This document shows, in pieces, positions 33,389 through 41,956 of a stretch of DNA of 64,000 nt (position 1 is the first letter of the stretch; each line of letters starts with the position of its first letter). A program made the translations under genes and the position numbers. The notes under the pieces are model-generated. The model had not been told where the DNA came from. It worked only from the letters and a program-made list of their open reading frames with translations, and did not search any database. The stretch lies in NCBI RefSeq assembly GCF_001426755.1, contig NZ_LMFJ01000001.1, positions 1,938,601 through 2,002,600 of the forward strand. The letters run 5' to 3'. The stretch is from Aeromicrobium sp. Root495. Lineage in GTDB: Bacteria > Actinomycetota > Actinomycetes > Propionibacteriales > Nocardioidaceae.

Positions 33389-35125
33389 ATGCGTCCCCCG
33401 GGCGCCTGGGCCCTCCTCGACCAGGCTCGTCTGCAGGCGCTGTCCGACCTCGGCCTCACGGAGGCCTCCGACCCCGGCATGGAGCGCTACGCCGAACGCG
33501 TGCGCGACCGGCTCGGCGTCCCGGTCTCCCTCGTCTCGCTCGTGCAGGCGGACCAGCAGGTGTTCCCGGGCATGTGCGGGCTCCCCGACCCGTGGGCCTC
33601 GCGGCGCGCCACGCCGCTCAGCCACTCGTTCTGCCAGCACGTCGTGACGTCCGGACAGCCGCTCGTCATCGACGACGCACGCTCCGAGGAGCTGGTCCAG
33701 GACAACCTTGCCGTCAGCGAGCTCTCCGTCGTGGCCTACGCCGGCATGCCGCTCACCGACGACGACGGCCACGTCCTGGGCTCGTTGTGCGCGATCGACA
33801 CCGAGCCACGCTCCTGGACCCCCGAGGAGATCGCGCTCCTGCAGGACGTCGCGCTCGACTGCATGCACGAGATCCGACTGCGGCTCTCGCGGCTCGACGC
33901 CGACCGGGAGCGGGAGCGCCGCGACGCCGCCCAGGCGGGCCTGGAGCTGGCCGCCGCCCGCGCGATCCGGCTGCTGGGGATCGCCGAGGCGCTCAACACG
34001 TGCCGCACCATCAGCGACCTGCGCCAGGTGCTGGCCGGGTTCGTCGACGACTCCACCGGTCTCTTCGACGCCGTGCTGCACCTGCCGTCGCAGTCGCGGC
34101 CGTCGCTCCCGACGCGCCCCGCCCCGGGGACCAGCGACGTCCTCCTCGTCGAGGACCTCGAGCACGACACGGGCGGCCTGTCCTCGCGGGCCGTCGAGCA
34201 GCTGCGGGCGCGGGGCGCGCAGGCGGTCGGCTACCTCCCCGTGCACGGGTCGGGCGAGCACCCCGCCGTCATCGAGCTGCTCTGGAAGGCTCCGCGCCGC
34301 CTCGACGAGGACGAGCACGTCATGGCGGCGGCGCTCAGCGCCTACGCGTCCCAGGCCCTCGAGCGCGCCATCCTCCTCGAGGACCGCATCTCGGTCGCCC
34401 ACCAGATGCAGGCCGCGATGCTGAGCGAGCTGCCTCGGGACTCAGGCCTCGACCTGGCCGCCTGCTACGTCCCCGCCAAGGCCGAGGAGCGCGTGGGCGG
34501 CGACTGGTACGACGCCCTGGTCCTCCACGAGGCCACGGGGGGACGCGCCCCCGTCCTGCTCACCGTCGGCGACGTGACGGGCCACGACATCACGGCGGCC
34601 ACCGTGATGGGTCAGCTACGAGCCATGCTGCGCCAGACGGCGTCGGACCACCCCGACGAGCAGCCCTCGGCCCTGCTCCGGCGGCTCGAGCGCTCGTGCG
34701 AGCGGTTCGGTCTTCCCGCCACCGGCACCGCCGTGCTGGCCCGGCTCACGCCGTCGCCGGACGACTCGACGTGGCAGCTCACCTGGACCAACGCCGGACA
34801 CCCGCCGCCGGTCGTGGTGGGTCCCGACGGGACGGTGCAGGTGCTCAGGCAGCACGACATGATGTTCGGCCATCACGACCTGCTGGTCGAGCCTCGCGAG
34901 GACCACGCCCTGGTGCTCCAGGCCGGCTCGGTGCTGGTCCTCTACACGGACGGGGTCACCGACGCCGTCTCGGTGGATCCCGAGCACCAGACGGACCGGC
35001 TCGTGGAGCTCGTCCAGGTGCACGGCGCGGGCGGATCACAGACTCTCGTCGACCGGCTCCGCGACACCTTCGCGGGCATGGACGACGACGTCGTGGCCGT
35101 GGTCGTCACGATCCCTCAGGCCTGA
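33389..35125 (+). CDS. Double-GAF SpoIIE-type protein phosphatase
   Basis: A 578-residue protein. GAF-like domain 1 spans about 15-165 (LSHSFCQHVV, VLGSLCAIDTEPR), a second GAF-like region about 190-345, and a SpoIIE/PP2C phosphatase about 350-575 (GGDWYDALV, VGDVTGHDI, YTDGVTDAV and a final DDDVVAVVV hold the metal-binding Asp residues). It should dephosphorylate a STAS anti-anti-sigma protein, perhaps the one at 12067. Unlike the 1250-residue regulator it has no kinase domain. It appears to be monocistronic. Confidence 0.92.
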   Translation: MRPPGAWALLDQARLQALSDLGLTEASDPGMERYAERVRDRLGVPVSLVSLVQADQQVFPGMCGLPDPWASRRATPLSHSFCQHVVTSGQPLVIDDARSEELVQDNLAVSELSVVAYAGMPLTDDDGHVLGSLCAIDTEPRSWTPEEIALLQDVALDCMHEIRLRLSRLDADRERERRDAAQAGLELAAARAIRLLGIAEALNTCRTISDLRQVLAGFVDDSTGLFDAVLHLPSQSRPSLPTRPAPGTSDVLLVEDLEHDTGGLSSRAVEQLRARGAQAVGYLPVHGSGEHPAVIELLWKAPRRLDEDEHVMAAALSAYASQALERAILLEDRISVAHQMQAAMLSELPRDSGLDLAACYVPAKAEERVGGDWYDALVLHEATGGRAPVLLTVGDVTGHDITAATVMGQLRAMLRQTASDHPDEQPSALLRRLERSCERFGLPATGTAVLARLTPSPDDSTWQLTWTNAGHPPPVVVGPDGTVQVLRQHDMMFGHHDLLVEPREDHALVLQAGSVLVLYTDGVTDAVSVDPEHQTDRLVELVQVHGAGGSQTLVDRLRDTFAGMDDDVVAVVVTIPQA

Positions 35126-35145
35126 CCCGCCACGGCGAGCCGACC

Positions 35146-35331
35146 TCAGTCGACCGCCGGGCCGGGGCGCCGGTGCCTGGGTCGGGCCTCGCGCCGACGG
35201 AAGAACGAGCGACCCTTCGTCGTGCCGGTGGCCACTCGCCGACCGACGGGGACCTCGGCCCCGTCGCCGCGCTCCTCGGGTCGGACCAGGCGCTCGGCCT
35301 GGCTGCTCACGTGATCCTCGTGGGAAACCAT
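35146..35331 (-). CDS. Doubtful small Arg-rich protein
   Basis: A 61-residue minus-strand frame from an ATG at 35331, ending in an Arg/Pro-rich tail. It fills most of the 279-base gap between the SpoIIE and MpaB-like genes. I recognise no motif, and there is no convincing ribosome binding site or promoter box. Confidence 0.22.
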   Translation of the reverse strand: MVSHEDHVSSQAERLVRPEERGDGAEVPVGRRVATGTTKGRSFFRRREARPRHRRPGPAVD

Positions 35332-35404
35332 GACGGTGAGACGGGGTCTCGGCCTCTTCATGACGGGCCCGCAGCACGTGACCCTCGCCACGCCCCGGAG
35401 GGTG

Positions 35405-36268
35405 TCAGGCCGTGGCGGAGGGCGCGGGGGTCATGGCCCAGCGGATCGTGCCGGTGGCCAGACCGCCCAGCACGCGGACCGTCGTGCGCTCCGAGACGGG
35501 CAGCCACGGGAGGCGCAGCGGCAGCCGCGTCCAGGCGGGCATGAGTCCCACGGCCGCAGCGCCGATGACCCCGTAGGCGGGCCGCGCCGGGAGAGGGAGC
35601 GGGGGTCGGAGCAGGACGTGCCGGACCGCCTCCCTCGCCTCCGGGGTGCCGCGGAGCTCGGGTCGGAACGCGGCCAGCCGGTCCTGCAGCTCCTGGAAGG
35701 TCTGCGGCGGGTCGACCACGCCGAGCCGCTCCCCCACCTGGCCCACCTGGGCCACGTACTCGTCGCGCTCCTCGGCGGTGAGCTGCTGGGCGCCGTAGAC
35801 CTCGTGGGCCTTGAGGAACGAGGCCGCCTCGGCGACGTGCACCCACTCCAGCAGGTGCGGGTCGGAGGCGGCGTAGGGGGAACCGTCGGGCATCGTGCCG
35901 ACGATCCGCTCGTGGATGCGACGGACGGCGCGGACGGCGGACTCGGCGTCGTCGGCGGTGCCGAAGGTGGTGACGGCCAGGAAGTGGGACGTGCGGTTGA
36001 GCCGGCCCCACATGTCGCCGCGGTAGCCCGAGTGCTGGTGGACCGCCATCATCGCTGCGGGGTGCAGCGTCTGCAGCAGCAGGGCGCGCAGTCCGCCGAC
36101 GAACATCGAGGCGTCGGCGTGGACCCGCACGATGGGGCTGTCCGGCTCGAACCAGCGCGCGCCCTCGCGCCCGTGGATCCGGTCGCGGTGGGCGGGCCCG
36201 TCGGGCCCGGCGACGCGCTCGAAGAGGGCGGCCCCGAGCTGGCTTCTCAGGTTCTCGACGGCGCTCAT
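35405..36268 (-). CDS. MpaB/latex-clearing-protein-like oxygenase (DUF2236)
   Basis: A 287-residue protein with the DUF2236 pattern: LLLQTLHPAAMMAVHQHSGYRGDMWGRL, a conserved Arg/His region thought to bind haem b in MpaB and latex-clearing oxygenases, then FGTADDAE and HLLEWVHVAEAASFL. It probably binds haem and acts as an oxygenase or peroxidase on a hydrophobic substrate. TAGGCT is 6 bases before the ATG, so it is probably leaderless. Confidence 0.87.
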   Translation of the reverse strand: MSAVENLRSQLGAALFERVAGPDGPAHRDRIHGREGARWFEPDSPIVRVHADASMFVGGLRALLLQTLHPAAMMAVHQHSGYRGDMWGRLNRTSHFLAVTTFGTADDAESAVRAVRRIHERIVGTMPDGSPYAASDPHLLEWVHVAEAASFLKAHEVYGAQQLTAEERDEYVAQVGQVGERLGVVDPPQTFQELQDRLAAFRPELRGTPEAREAVRHVLLRPPLPLPARPAYGVIGAAAVGLMPAWTRLPLRLPWLPVSERTTVRVLGGLATGTIRWAMTPAPSATA

Positions 36269-36274
36269 GCACCC

Positions 36275-36280
36275 AGCCTA
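36275..36280 (-). promoter_or_regulatory. Leaderless-type -10 box of the DUF2236 gene
   Basis: TAGGCT on the minus strand, 6 bases before the ATG at 36268. Confidence 0.6.
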
Positions 36281-36345
36281 CGAGCGGGGCGTGCGCTGCG
36301 CCCCGGCCCGAGGCCCGAAGCGCGCACGAAAGCGCGCACCGGACG

Positions 36346-36369
36346 GTTCGGCCGGGCCGGCACGGGTAC
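36346..36369 (+). promoter_or_regulatory. SigB/SigF-type promoter GTTC-N14-GGGTAC
   Basis: GTTC (36346-36349) and GGGTAC (36364-36369) are 14 bases apart. The ATG at 36379 begins 9 bases later, the same arrangement as at 19589, predicting a leaderless stress-induced message. Confidence 0.6.
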
Positions 36370-36378
36370 CCCGTCGCC

Positions 36379-36861
36379 ATGACCGACTCTGAGATCACCA
36401 AGCTCGTCGACCTGACCAAGGACTCCCGCTTCTGCATGCTGACCACGACGGACGACGACGGGACGCTCGTCAGCCGCCCGATGGCCCGGCAGGACGTCGA
36501 CCTCGACGTGGTGCTGTGGTTCATCGCCACGAAGGACTCCCGCAAGGCCCGCCACATCGCCGCGCGTCCAGGCGTCTCGGTGACGTTCTCGAGCGAGACC
36601 TCATGGGTCTCCCTCGCCGGGCACGCCGAGGTGGTGGACGACCTCGACCGGCTCCGCGAGCTGTGGAGCACGTTCGCCGAGGCCTGGATCCCCGAGGGCC
36701 CCGAGGACCCGAACGCGGTGCTCATCAAGGTCGACGCGAAGACGGCCGAGTACTGGGACAACCCGGGTGGACGCGTCTCCAGCGTCATCAGCCTGGTGAA
36801 GTCCAAGGTGACGGGGCAGCCCTACGACGGCGGCGAGCACGACGTGGTCGAGAATCTATGA
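36379..36861 (+). CDS. Pyridoxamine 5'-phosphate oxidase-like general stress protein
   Basis: A 160-residue split-barrel flavin-binding protein: DSRFCMLTT and GTLVSRPMA near the N-terminus, then IATKDSRKARHIAARPGVSVTF, as in the general stress protein 26 group. It probably binds FMN or F420 and reduces a small molecule. The stress-type promoter directly before the start agrees with that naming. It is coupled to the SRPBCC gene, whose GTG follows its stop. Confidence 0.88.
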   Translation: MTDSEITKLVDLTKDSRFCMLTTTDDDGTLVSRPMARQDVDLDVVLWFIATKDSRKARHIAARPGVSVTFSSETSWVSLAGHAEVVDDLDRLRELWSTFAEAWIPEGPEDPNAVLIKVDAKTAEYWDNPGGRVSSVISLVKSKVTGQPYDGGEHDVVENL

Positions 36862-36862
36862 C

Positions 36863-37234
36863 GTGCTGACCGTCCACCGCCACGTCGACGCCCCCACCGA
36901 CGTCGTGTGGAGGCTCCTCGTGGACCTGCGCGAGTGGCCCCGCTGGGGGCCGACGGTGCGACGGGCCGAGCTGGAGCACGGAGGCGAGCTCGGCGTCGGC
37001 TCGCGCGGACGGGTGTGGACGCCCGTCGGCGTGCCGCTGCCGTTCGTCGTGACGTCGTTCGAGCCGGGCCGACGCTGGGCGTGGTCGGTGGCGGGCGTGC
37101 CGGCGACCGACCACGGGGTGTCGCCCGAGGGGTCCGGGACCCGGCTCACCATGAGCGCCCCGGTGTGGGCGCCGGCCTACCTGCCCGTGCTGGCAGCGGC
37201 GCTGCGCCGCATCGAGGTCCTCGCCACGGCCTGA
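36863..37234 (+). CDS. SRPBCC-family lipid/polyketide-binding protein
   Basis: A 123-residue START-like domain (LTVHRHVDAPTDVVWRLLVD, then EWPRWGP and a C-terminal helix), the helix-grip fold that holds hydrophobic ligands. The GTG at 36863 begins one base after the stop of the stress protein gene, so the two are cotranscribed. It has no catalytic motif. Confidence 0.8.
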   Translation: MLTVHRHVDAPTDVVWRLLVDLREWPRWGPTVRRAELEHGGELGVGSRGRVWTPVGVPLPFVVTSFEPGRRWAWSVAGVPATDHGVSPEGSGTRLTMSAPVWAPAYLPVLAAALRRIEVLATA

Positions 37235-37248
37235 TCTGCCGGTTTCGT

Positions 37249-37441
37249 CCGCCGGAGGACGAACAATGAGGGGTTGGGGTCGCTGGCACGACCACCAACC
37301 CTCATCCTTCGTCAGTCCAGCACCAACGACGAGGGATCCGGGTCGTCCCAGCGACCACCAACCCTCATCCTTCGTCCGCCCAGCACCAACGACGAGGGAT
37401 CCGGGTCGTCCCGACGACCACGAACCCTCATCCTTGGTCGG
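37249..37441. repeat. 63-bp tandem repeat array with stem-loops
   Basis: A 63-base unit starts at 37289 and 37352, with a partial third at 37415 (CGACCACCAACCCTCATCC at the start of each). Within a unit ATCCTTCGTC can pair with GACGAGGGAT. Before the array a 25-base segment (37258-37282) pairs with the first unit start at 20 of 25 positions across a 6-base loop. The array lies between convergent stops. No protein fits it. Confidence 0.8.
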
Positions 37442-37465
37442 GCGCGGGCGCGGGGCGCGGGGAGG

Positions 37466-38581
37466 TCAGCGCTGGGGGGTGAGGGCGCTGCCGTCGCGGA
37501 GCTGGGCGGCGAGCGGGCAGTCGAAGGGGTCGCGCGCCCGCAGGCCGACGTTGTTGAGGTAGTCGACCACGATGGCGTAGGAGTGGAAGAGCCCGACCTC
37601 CATGTAGTCGATGCCCTCGCGCTCGCAGTGCGCCTTGACCATCGGCTGCGCCTTGCGCAGGTTGCAGCGCGGCATGCTCGGGAAGAGATGGTGCTCGATC
37701 TGGTAGTTGAGGCCGCCCATGGCCCAGTCGACGACGGGGTTGCCCCGCACGTTGCGCGAGACCATGACCTGACGGCGCAGGAAGTCCAGCTTCATGTCCG
37801 GCGGGATGATTGGCATCCCCTTGTGGGCCGGCGCGAACGAGGCGCCGAGGCAGAACCCGAAGACCGCCATCTGCAGCGCGAAGAACGCCAGCGCCTTGCC
37901 GAGCGGCAGGAACGCCAGGAGGATCGCGACGTACACCGTGAGCCGGGTGACGACGAGGAACAGCTCGGTGCGTCGCCACGGCTGGGTGGACGTCTTGTCG
38001 CGCGCCGCACGGATGCTCTCGGCGTGGAGGTTCAGGCCCTCGAGCGTCAGGAGCGGGAAGAACAGCCAGCCCTGACGCTTCACGAACCAGCCGGCGAACC
38101 CGGTCTGGCGCTCGGCCACTATGCCCGGCGTGAAGGCGATGGCACCAGGGCCGATGTCGGGGTCGTAGCCCTCGAGGTTGGGGCCGCGGTGGTGCATGTT
38201 GTGCTTCGCGCGCCACCAGGCGAAGCTCAGGCCGGCGAAGGCGCCGGCGAGGATCCGCGCCGTCCAGGCGTTGCGCTCGGACGAGGCGAAGATCTGCCGG
38301 TGCGCCGCGTCGTGGCCGAGGAAGCCGAACTGCGTCACCACGACGCCGAGGGCCGCGGCCAGGACCAGCTGTAACCAGGAGTTCCCGAGCAGGAAGAAGC
38401 CGACCCAGATCCCGAGGAACGCAGCGACGTGCACGCCGATCTGGAACGCGTAGTAGGCGTGCCGACGCTCCAGCAGTCCCGCGTCCCTGACCTCGGCCAT
38501 GAGGTCGGTGAAGTGGCTGACGTAGGGCGAGCCGGGCGCTCCGGGGCGGGCCGAGGTGCCGGGAAGTGCTTCTGAGGTCAT
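37466..38581 (-). CDS. Membrane fatty acid desaturase
   Basis: A 371-residue membrane desaturase with three His boxes: GHDAAHR, KHNMHH and QIEHHLFP. The QxxHH third box is typical of front-end (Delta-5/Delta-6-like) and other acyl-lipid desaturases; four or more hydrophobic helices lie between the boxes. It differs clearly from the DesA3-like enzyme at 32115. No reductase is adjacent. A leader with an inverted repeat precedes it. Confidence 0.9.
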   Translation of the reverse strand: MTSEALPGTSARPGAPGSPYVSHFTDLMAEVRDAGLLERRHAYYAFQIGVHVAAFLGIWVGFFLLGNSWLQLVLAAALGVVVTQFGFLGHDAAHRQIFASSERNAWTARILAGAFAGLSFAWWRAKHNMHHRGPNLEGYDPDIGPGAIAFTPGIVAERQTGFAGWFVKRQGWLFFPLLTLEGLNLHAESIRAARDKTSTQPWRRTELFLVVTRLTVYVAILLAFLPLGKALAFFALQMAVFGFCLGASFAPAHKGMPIIPPDMKLDFLRRQVMVSRNVRGNPVVDWAMGGLNYQIEHHLFPSMPRCNLRKAQPMVKAHCEREGIDYMEVGLFHSYAIVVDYLNNVGLRARDPFDCPLAAQLRDGSALTPQR

Positions 38582-38590
38582 CAGCGTCCG

Positions 38591-38655
38591 CCTGAGGATC
38601 GAGGAGCGTGCGGCATCGTGCAGGTCCCGCGTCGTGCCGACGAGACGTCCTCAGG
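38591..38655 (-). promoter_or_regulatory. Inverted repeat in the leader of the second desaturase
   Basis: CCTGAGGA (38591-38598) and TCCTCAGG (38648-38655) are perfect 8-bp complements separated by 49 bases, just upstream of the desaturase ATG. A TAGCCT at the outer edge could be the -10 box. It could form a leader hairpin or two sites for a looped regulator. Nothing else is visible between 38582 and 38741. Confidence 0.35.
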
Positions 38656-38741
38656 CTACGCGGAGAGGGACCACCCCGCCCACCACCACGGAGCGCGTTC
38701 CAGGACACACCGCTCGTGCCCTCCCCCACGCCCGTCCAGGA

Positions 38742-39434
38742 TCAGGAAAGGGCCTGGTAGGCGTCACCGAGCAGGAGGAAGCCGACGATCCCGACCACCC
38801 AGGCCGTCGTCTCCCCTGCGGCCCGGGTGATCCATCCGTCGACGCGGACCAGGAGCGGGTCGAGCCGTCTCCGGGCGGCGACGCGCGCCGCCGTGAGCAC
38901 CAGGGCGGGCAGCACCATCACGAGGCAGTAGGCGGCGAGCAGCAGCACCCTCGTCGGCCAGGACCCGTCCGTGGCCGAGATGGTCCCGACCGCGGCCAGG
39001 TAGGGCAGCATCATGGCCAGCTCGATGACGGTGACCACGAGCGCGAGACCCACGAGTCCGCGCGCCGAGGAGTCCGCCGAGACGCGCTCGCGCCACCGCC
39101 GCAGACGCCCCGGCGACCCCGTGTCCGGCCGACGGGTCCACAGCACGGCCCACCCGAGCAGCCCTGCGCCCGCGACGAGCTGCACCCACCGCAGCCAGCG
39201 CTGGTCGGCCAGACCACCAGCGAGGCCGGACGCGACGTCGACGCCCGCGAGCAGCAGCAGCCCCACGCCGAGGTAGAACGTGGCGACGGTGCCGAGGTAG
39301 ACGGCCATCCGGCCCACGCGTGTGGCGCCGGGTGCCAGAAGGAGCCACAGCGGGACCACGAGGGTCCCCACGCTCGTCGAGTCCACGAGAGCGAGGAAGA
39401 GAAGAGTGCTCAGCTGGGCGGGCGAGACGTCCAT
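38742..39434 (-). CDS. GAP/LysE-like polytopic membrane protein
   Basis: A 230-residue protein with six hydrophobic segments (LLFLALVDSTSVGTLVVPLW at the N-terminus, then helices near 45, 80, 120, 150 and 210). The D-x2-S-x4 first helix resembles GAP/Sap family transporters (LysE superfamily) that export lipids such as glycopeptidolipid in mycobacteria. The ATG at 39434 has GAGACT 6 bases upstream. It is divergent from moeA. Confidence 0.78.
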   Translation of the reverse strand: MDVSPAQLSTLLFLALVDSTSVGTLVVPLWLLLAPGATRVGRMAVYLGTVATFYLGVGLLLLAGVDVASGLAGGLADQRWLRWVQLVAGAGLLGWAVLWTRRPDTGSPGRLRRWRERVSADSSARGLVGLALVVTVIELAMMLPYLAAVGTISATDGSWPTRVLLLAAYCLVMVLPALVLTAARVAARRRLDPLLVRVDGWITRAAGETTAWVVGIVGFLLLGDAYQALS

Positions 39435-39440
39435 GGGGCC

Positions 39441-39446
39441 AGTCTC
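39441..39446 (-). promoter_or_regulatory. Leaderless-type -10 box of the GAP-like gene
   Basis: GAGACT on the minus strand, 6 bases before the ATG at 39434. It lacks the first T of the consensus. Confidence 0.35.
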
Positions 39447-39526
39447 GCGGGGCCGAGCCGGCGGACGCATCGGCCGTGCGGGGGATCCTGTCCCCGACTT
39501 CCGGCGGGGGCCCGCGGACCGGTGAC

Positions 39527-39532
39527 TACGCT
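39527..39532 (+). promoter_or_regulatory. Leaderless-type -10 box of moeA
   Basis: TACGCT lies 6 bases before the ATG at 39539. Confidence 0.6.
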
Positions 39533-39538
39533 CGCCCC

Positions 39539-40780
39539 ATGGCGGACGTCATCGAGGTCGAGCAGCACCTGGCGCGGATCCTGGCGGCGACGCCGCGGCT
39601 CGCCAGCGAGCGGGTGGCGGTGCGCGACGCCGTCGGTCGGACGCTCGCCGCCGACGCCGCCGCCGTCCACGACGTGCCGGCGTTCGAGAACTCGAGCATG
39701 GACGGGTTCGCCGTCCGGCACGCCGACGTCGCCCCGGCCTCGGCAGAGCGCCCGGTCCGCCTCGTCGTCGTGGCCGACGTCCCCGCCGGCTCCGCGCTCG
39801 ACCCCGCTCTCGCCCCCGGCCAGGCCGTCCGCATCATGACCGGCTCCGTCCTGCCCTCCGAGGCCGACACCGTCGTGCCCTTCGAGGACACGCTCGAAGG
39901 GCTCACCCCCGACGTGCCGCCGCACGTCACGGTCGTCGCGGCCCCCGGCCGCGAGGGCGCCTTCGTCCGGGCCAGGGCCGACGACCTCGCCGTCGGCGAA
40001 CGCGTCCTCGTCGCGGGGACCGTCGTGGGTCCCCGGCAGGTGGCCTCGGCGCTGGCCACCGGCGTGACCACCCTCGAGGTCGTGCGCCGTCCCCGCGTCG
40101 CCATCATCACGAGCGGCAGCGAGCTGGTGCGCGGCGACGAGCCCCTCACGCGGGGCCAGGTCCCGGAGTCAAGCGGCGCGATGCTGGCCGCTCTCGCCGT
40201 CGAGGCCGGCGCCGAGGTGGTCTCCGTCGAGGCCGTCCTCGACGACGACGCAGCAGTGCTGGACACCGTCCGGGGCCTGGCGCACGCCGACCTCGTGGTG
40301 CTCACCGGCGGCGTCAGTGCAGGCGCGTACGACGCGGTGAAGTCCGCGCTCGGAGGAGCCGGCCTCATGCAGTTCTTCCACGTCCGGATGCAGCCCGGCA
40401 AGCCGCAGGGCTTCGGCGCGCCCGCGTCCGGACCACTCCTCCTCGGGCTGCCCGGCAACCCGGTGAGCACGGCCGTGTCGTGGGAGGTCTTCGTCCGCCC
40501 CGCGCTCCTGGCCCTGCAGGGTCGCACCGACCTCCACCGTCGGGTCGTCCGCGTGAGGGCCGCGACCGGGTGGCGCTCCCCCGTGGGCCGCCGTCAGTAC
40601 GTGCCGGTGTCGCTCGACGTCTCCGACCCTGCGGCGTGGCTGGCCCGGCCCGCGTCGTCGGGGCACTCCGGCTCCCACCTGGTGGGCTCGCTCGCCCTCG
40701 CCGACGGTTACGCCGTGGTCCCGGCCGGGGCCGATTCCGTCGAGGCCGGCCAGCTCGTCGATGTCATGCTGGTGACATGA
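39539..40780 (+). CDS. moeA: Molybdopterin molybdenumtransferase MoeA
   Basis: A 413-residue protein in the four-domain MoeA arrangement. FENSSMDGFAVR (N-terminal), GQAVRIMTGS, then the MoCF-binding domain with VVLTGGVSAGAYD and LGLPGNPVS, and a C-terminal beta domain. It inserts molybdate into adenylylated molybdopterin. It is first of a three-gene set with mog and moaE, joined by ATGA and TGATG overlaps. Its position beside modABC and moaCD fits. Confidence 0.95.
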   Translation: MADVIEVEQHLARILAATPRLASERVAVRDAVGRTLAADAAAVHDVPAFENSSMDGFAVRHADVAPASAERPVRLVVVADVPAGSALDPALAPGQAVRIMTGSVLPSEADTVVPFEDTLEGLTPDVPPHVTVVAAPGREGAFVRARADDLAVGERVLVAGTVVGPRQVASALATGVTTLEVVRRPRVAIITSGSELVRGDEPLTRGQVPESSGAMLAALAVEAGAEVVSVEAVLDDDAAVLDTVRGLAHADLVVLTGGVSAGAYDAVKSALGGAGLMQFFHVRMQPGKPQGFGAPASGPLLLGLPGNPVSTAVSWEVFVRPALLALQGRTDLHRRVVRVRAATGWRSPVGRRQYVPVSLDVSDPAAWLARPASSGHSGSHLVGSLALADGYAVVPAGADSVEAGQLVDVMLVT

Positions 40781-41298
40781 CCGAACCCGTCCCCGACCCG
40801 GACCTCCGGGCCGCCGTCATCACGGTGTCCGACCGCGCCTCGTCCGGACGGGCCGCCGACCGCAGCGGGCCCCTCGCCGTGGACCTGGTGCGCGGAGCGG
40901 GCTTCGCGTGCGACGACGCCGTGGTGATCCCCGACGGGGCCGCGTCGGTGGAGGACGCCCTGCGCTCGGTGATCGACGCCGGGGCGCGCCTCGTCATCAC
41001 GACGGGCGGCACGGGGGTCGGTCCCCGCGACGAGACACCCGAGGGCACCGTCCCGGTGATCAGCCGACTCCTGCCCGGCGTCGTCGAGGAGATCCGCCGA
41101 GCCGCGGCGCTCGAGAAGCCCGGCGGGATGCTCTCCCGCGGCGTCGCGGGCGTGGTCGACACCGGCGGGCCCGAGGACGGTGGTGGCGCCTTCGTCGTGA
41201 ACCTGCCGGGCTCCACGGCCGCGGTCACCTCGGCCGTACCGATCGTGCTCTCGGTGGCCACCCACGTGATCGCCCAGCTCGAGGGCGGCGACCACTGA
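40777..41298 (+). CDS. mog: Molybdopterin adenylyltransferase (Mog/MoaB type)
   Basis: A 173-residue single MoCF_biosynth domain: VITVSDRASSG, TTGGTGVGPRDETPE and the closing VVNLPGSTAAV. It adenylylates molybdopterin before metal insertion by MoeA. Its ATG overlaps the moeA stop (ATGA). Confidence 0.92.
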   Translation: MTEPVPDPDLRAAVITVSDRASSGRAADRSGPLAVDLVRGAGFACDDAVVIPDGAASVEDALRSVIDAGARLVITTGGTGVGPRDETPEGTVPVISRLLPGVVEEIRRAAALEKPGGMLSRGVAGVVDTGGPEDGGGAFVVNLPGSTAAVTSAVPIVLSVATHVIAQLEGGDH

Positions 41299-41720
41299 TG
41301 GCCGACGTCCGCCTCACGGCCGTCACCGACGAGCGGCTCGACGTCGCGGCGCACCTCGCCGCGGTCGACGACCCGGCCGCCGGTGCCGTGGCCACGTTCA
41401 TCGGCCAGGTCCGCGACCACGACCCCGACGTCGCCGGCACGGTGACGCTCCTGGAGTACGAGGCCCACCCCGACGCGGGGACGGTGCTGCGCGAGATCGC
41501 CGAGCGCGTCGCCGCCGACCACGCGGTGCAGGTGGCCGTGAGCCACCGCTCCGGCTCGCTGCGCGTGGGCGACCTCGCCGTCGTCGTGGCGGTCTCCTCC
41601 GCCCACCGGGCGGAGGCCTTCGAGGTGTGCCGCGCGCTCATCGAGACCGTGAAGACGGACCTGCCGGTGTGGAAGCGGCAGACCGACGACTCGGGCACCG
41701 CCGCCTGGAAGGGCCTCTGA
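41298..41720 (+). CDS. moaE: Molybdopterin synthase large subunit MoaE
   Basis: A 140-residue MoaE: AVATFIGQVRDHD, then LEYEAHP, HRSGSLRVGDLAVVVAVSSAHR and the catalytic LPVWKRQ lysine. With MoaD it puts two sulfurs on cyclic pyranopterin monophosphate. It starts TGATG on the mog stop, and its own stop faces that of moaD two bases away. Confidence 0.94.
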   Translation: MADVRLTAVTDERLDVAAHLAAVDDPAAGAVATFIGQVRDHDPDVAGTVTLLEYEAHPDAGTVLREIAERVAADHAVQVAVSHRSGSLRVGDLAVVVAVSSAHRAEAFEVCRALIETVKTDLPVWKRQTDDSGTAAWKGL

Positions 41721-41722
41721 GC

Positions 41723-41956
41723 TCAGCCGCCGGCGAACGGCGGCAGGACGTCGGCCCGCTCCGCGTCGGCCAGGCCGTGGTCGTCGCCACGACGGGTGCC
41801 GTCGACGAGCAGCGCGCAGTGGCCCAGCACCGCACCGAGGGCGGGATGGTCGCGCACGAGGGCCGACCGCAGCTCGCCCACCGTGGCCTCGTCGCGCCGC
41901 TCGGAGGAGACGCCCGCGGCGTCGCGCGCCGCGGCGAAGAAGCGGACCTCGATCAC
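41723..41956 (-). CDS. moaD: Molybdopterin synthase small subunit MoaD
   Basis: A 77-residue ubiquitin-fold protein starting with GTG, IEVRFFAAARDAAG, ending in the PPFAGG di-glycine that is adenylylated and thiocarboxylated as sulfur donor. The GTG overlaps the moaC stop. The activating enzyme (MoeB) is not in the window. Confidence 0.92.
   Translation of the reverse strand: MIEVRFFAAARDAAGVSSERRDEATVGELRSALVRDHPALGAVLGHCALLVDGTRRGDDHGLADAERADVLPPFAGG

Noticed and set aside
37289..37441. CRISPR array
   Set aside because: The repeats are contiguous 63-base units without unique spacers, and no cas genes are near.
37274..38374. A plus-strand open frame of 366 residues across the 63-bp repeats and the second desaturase
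   Set aside because: Repeat-derived start, then antisense to a gene with three intact His boxes.
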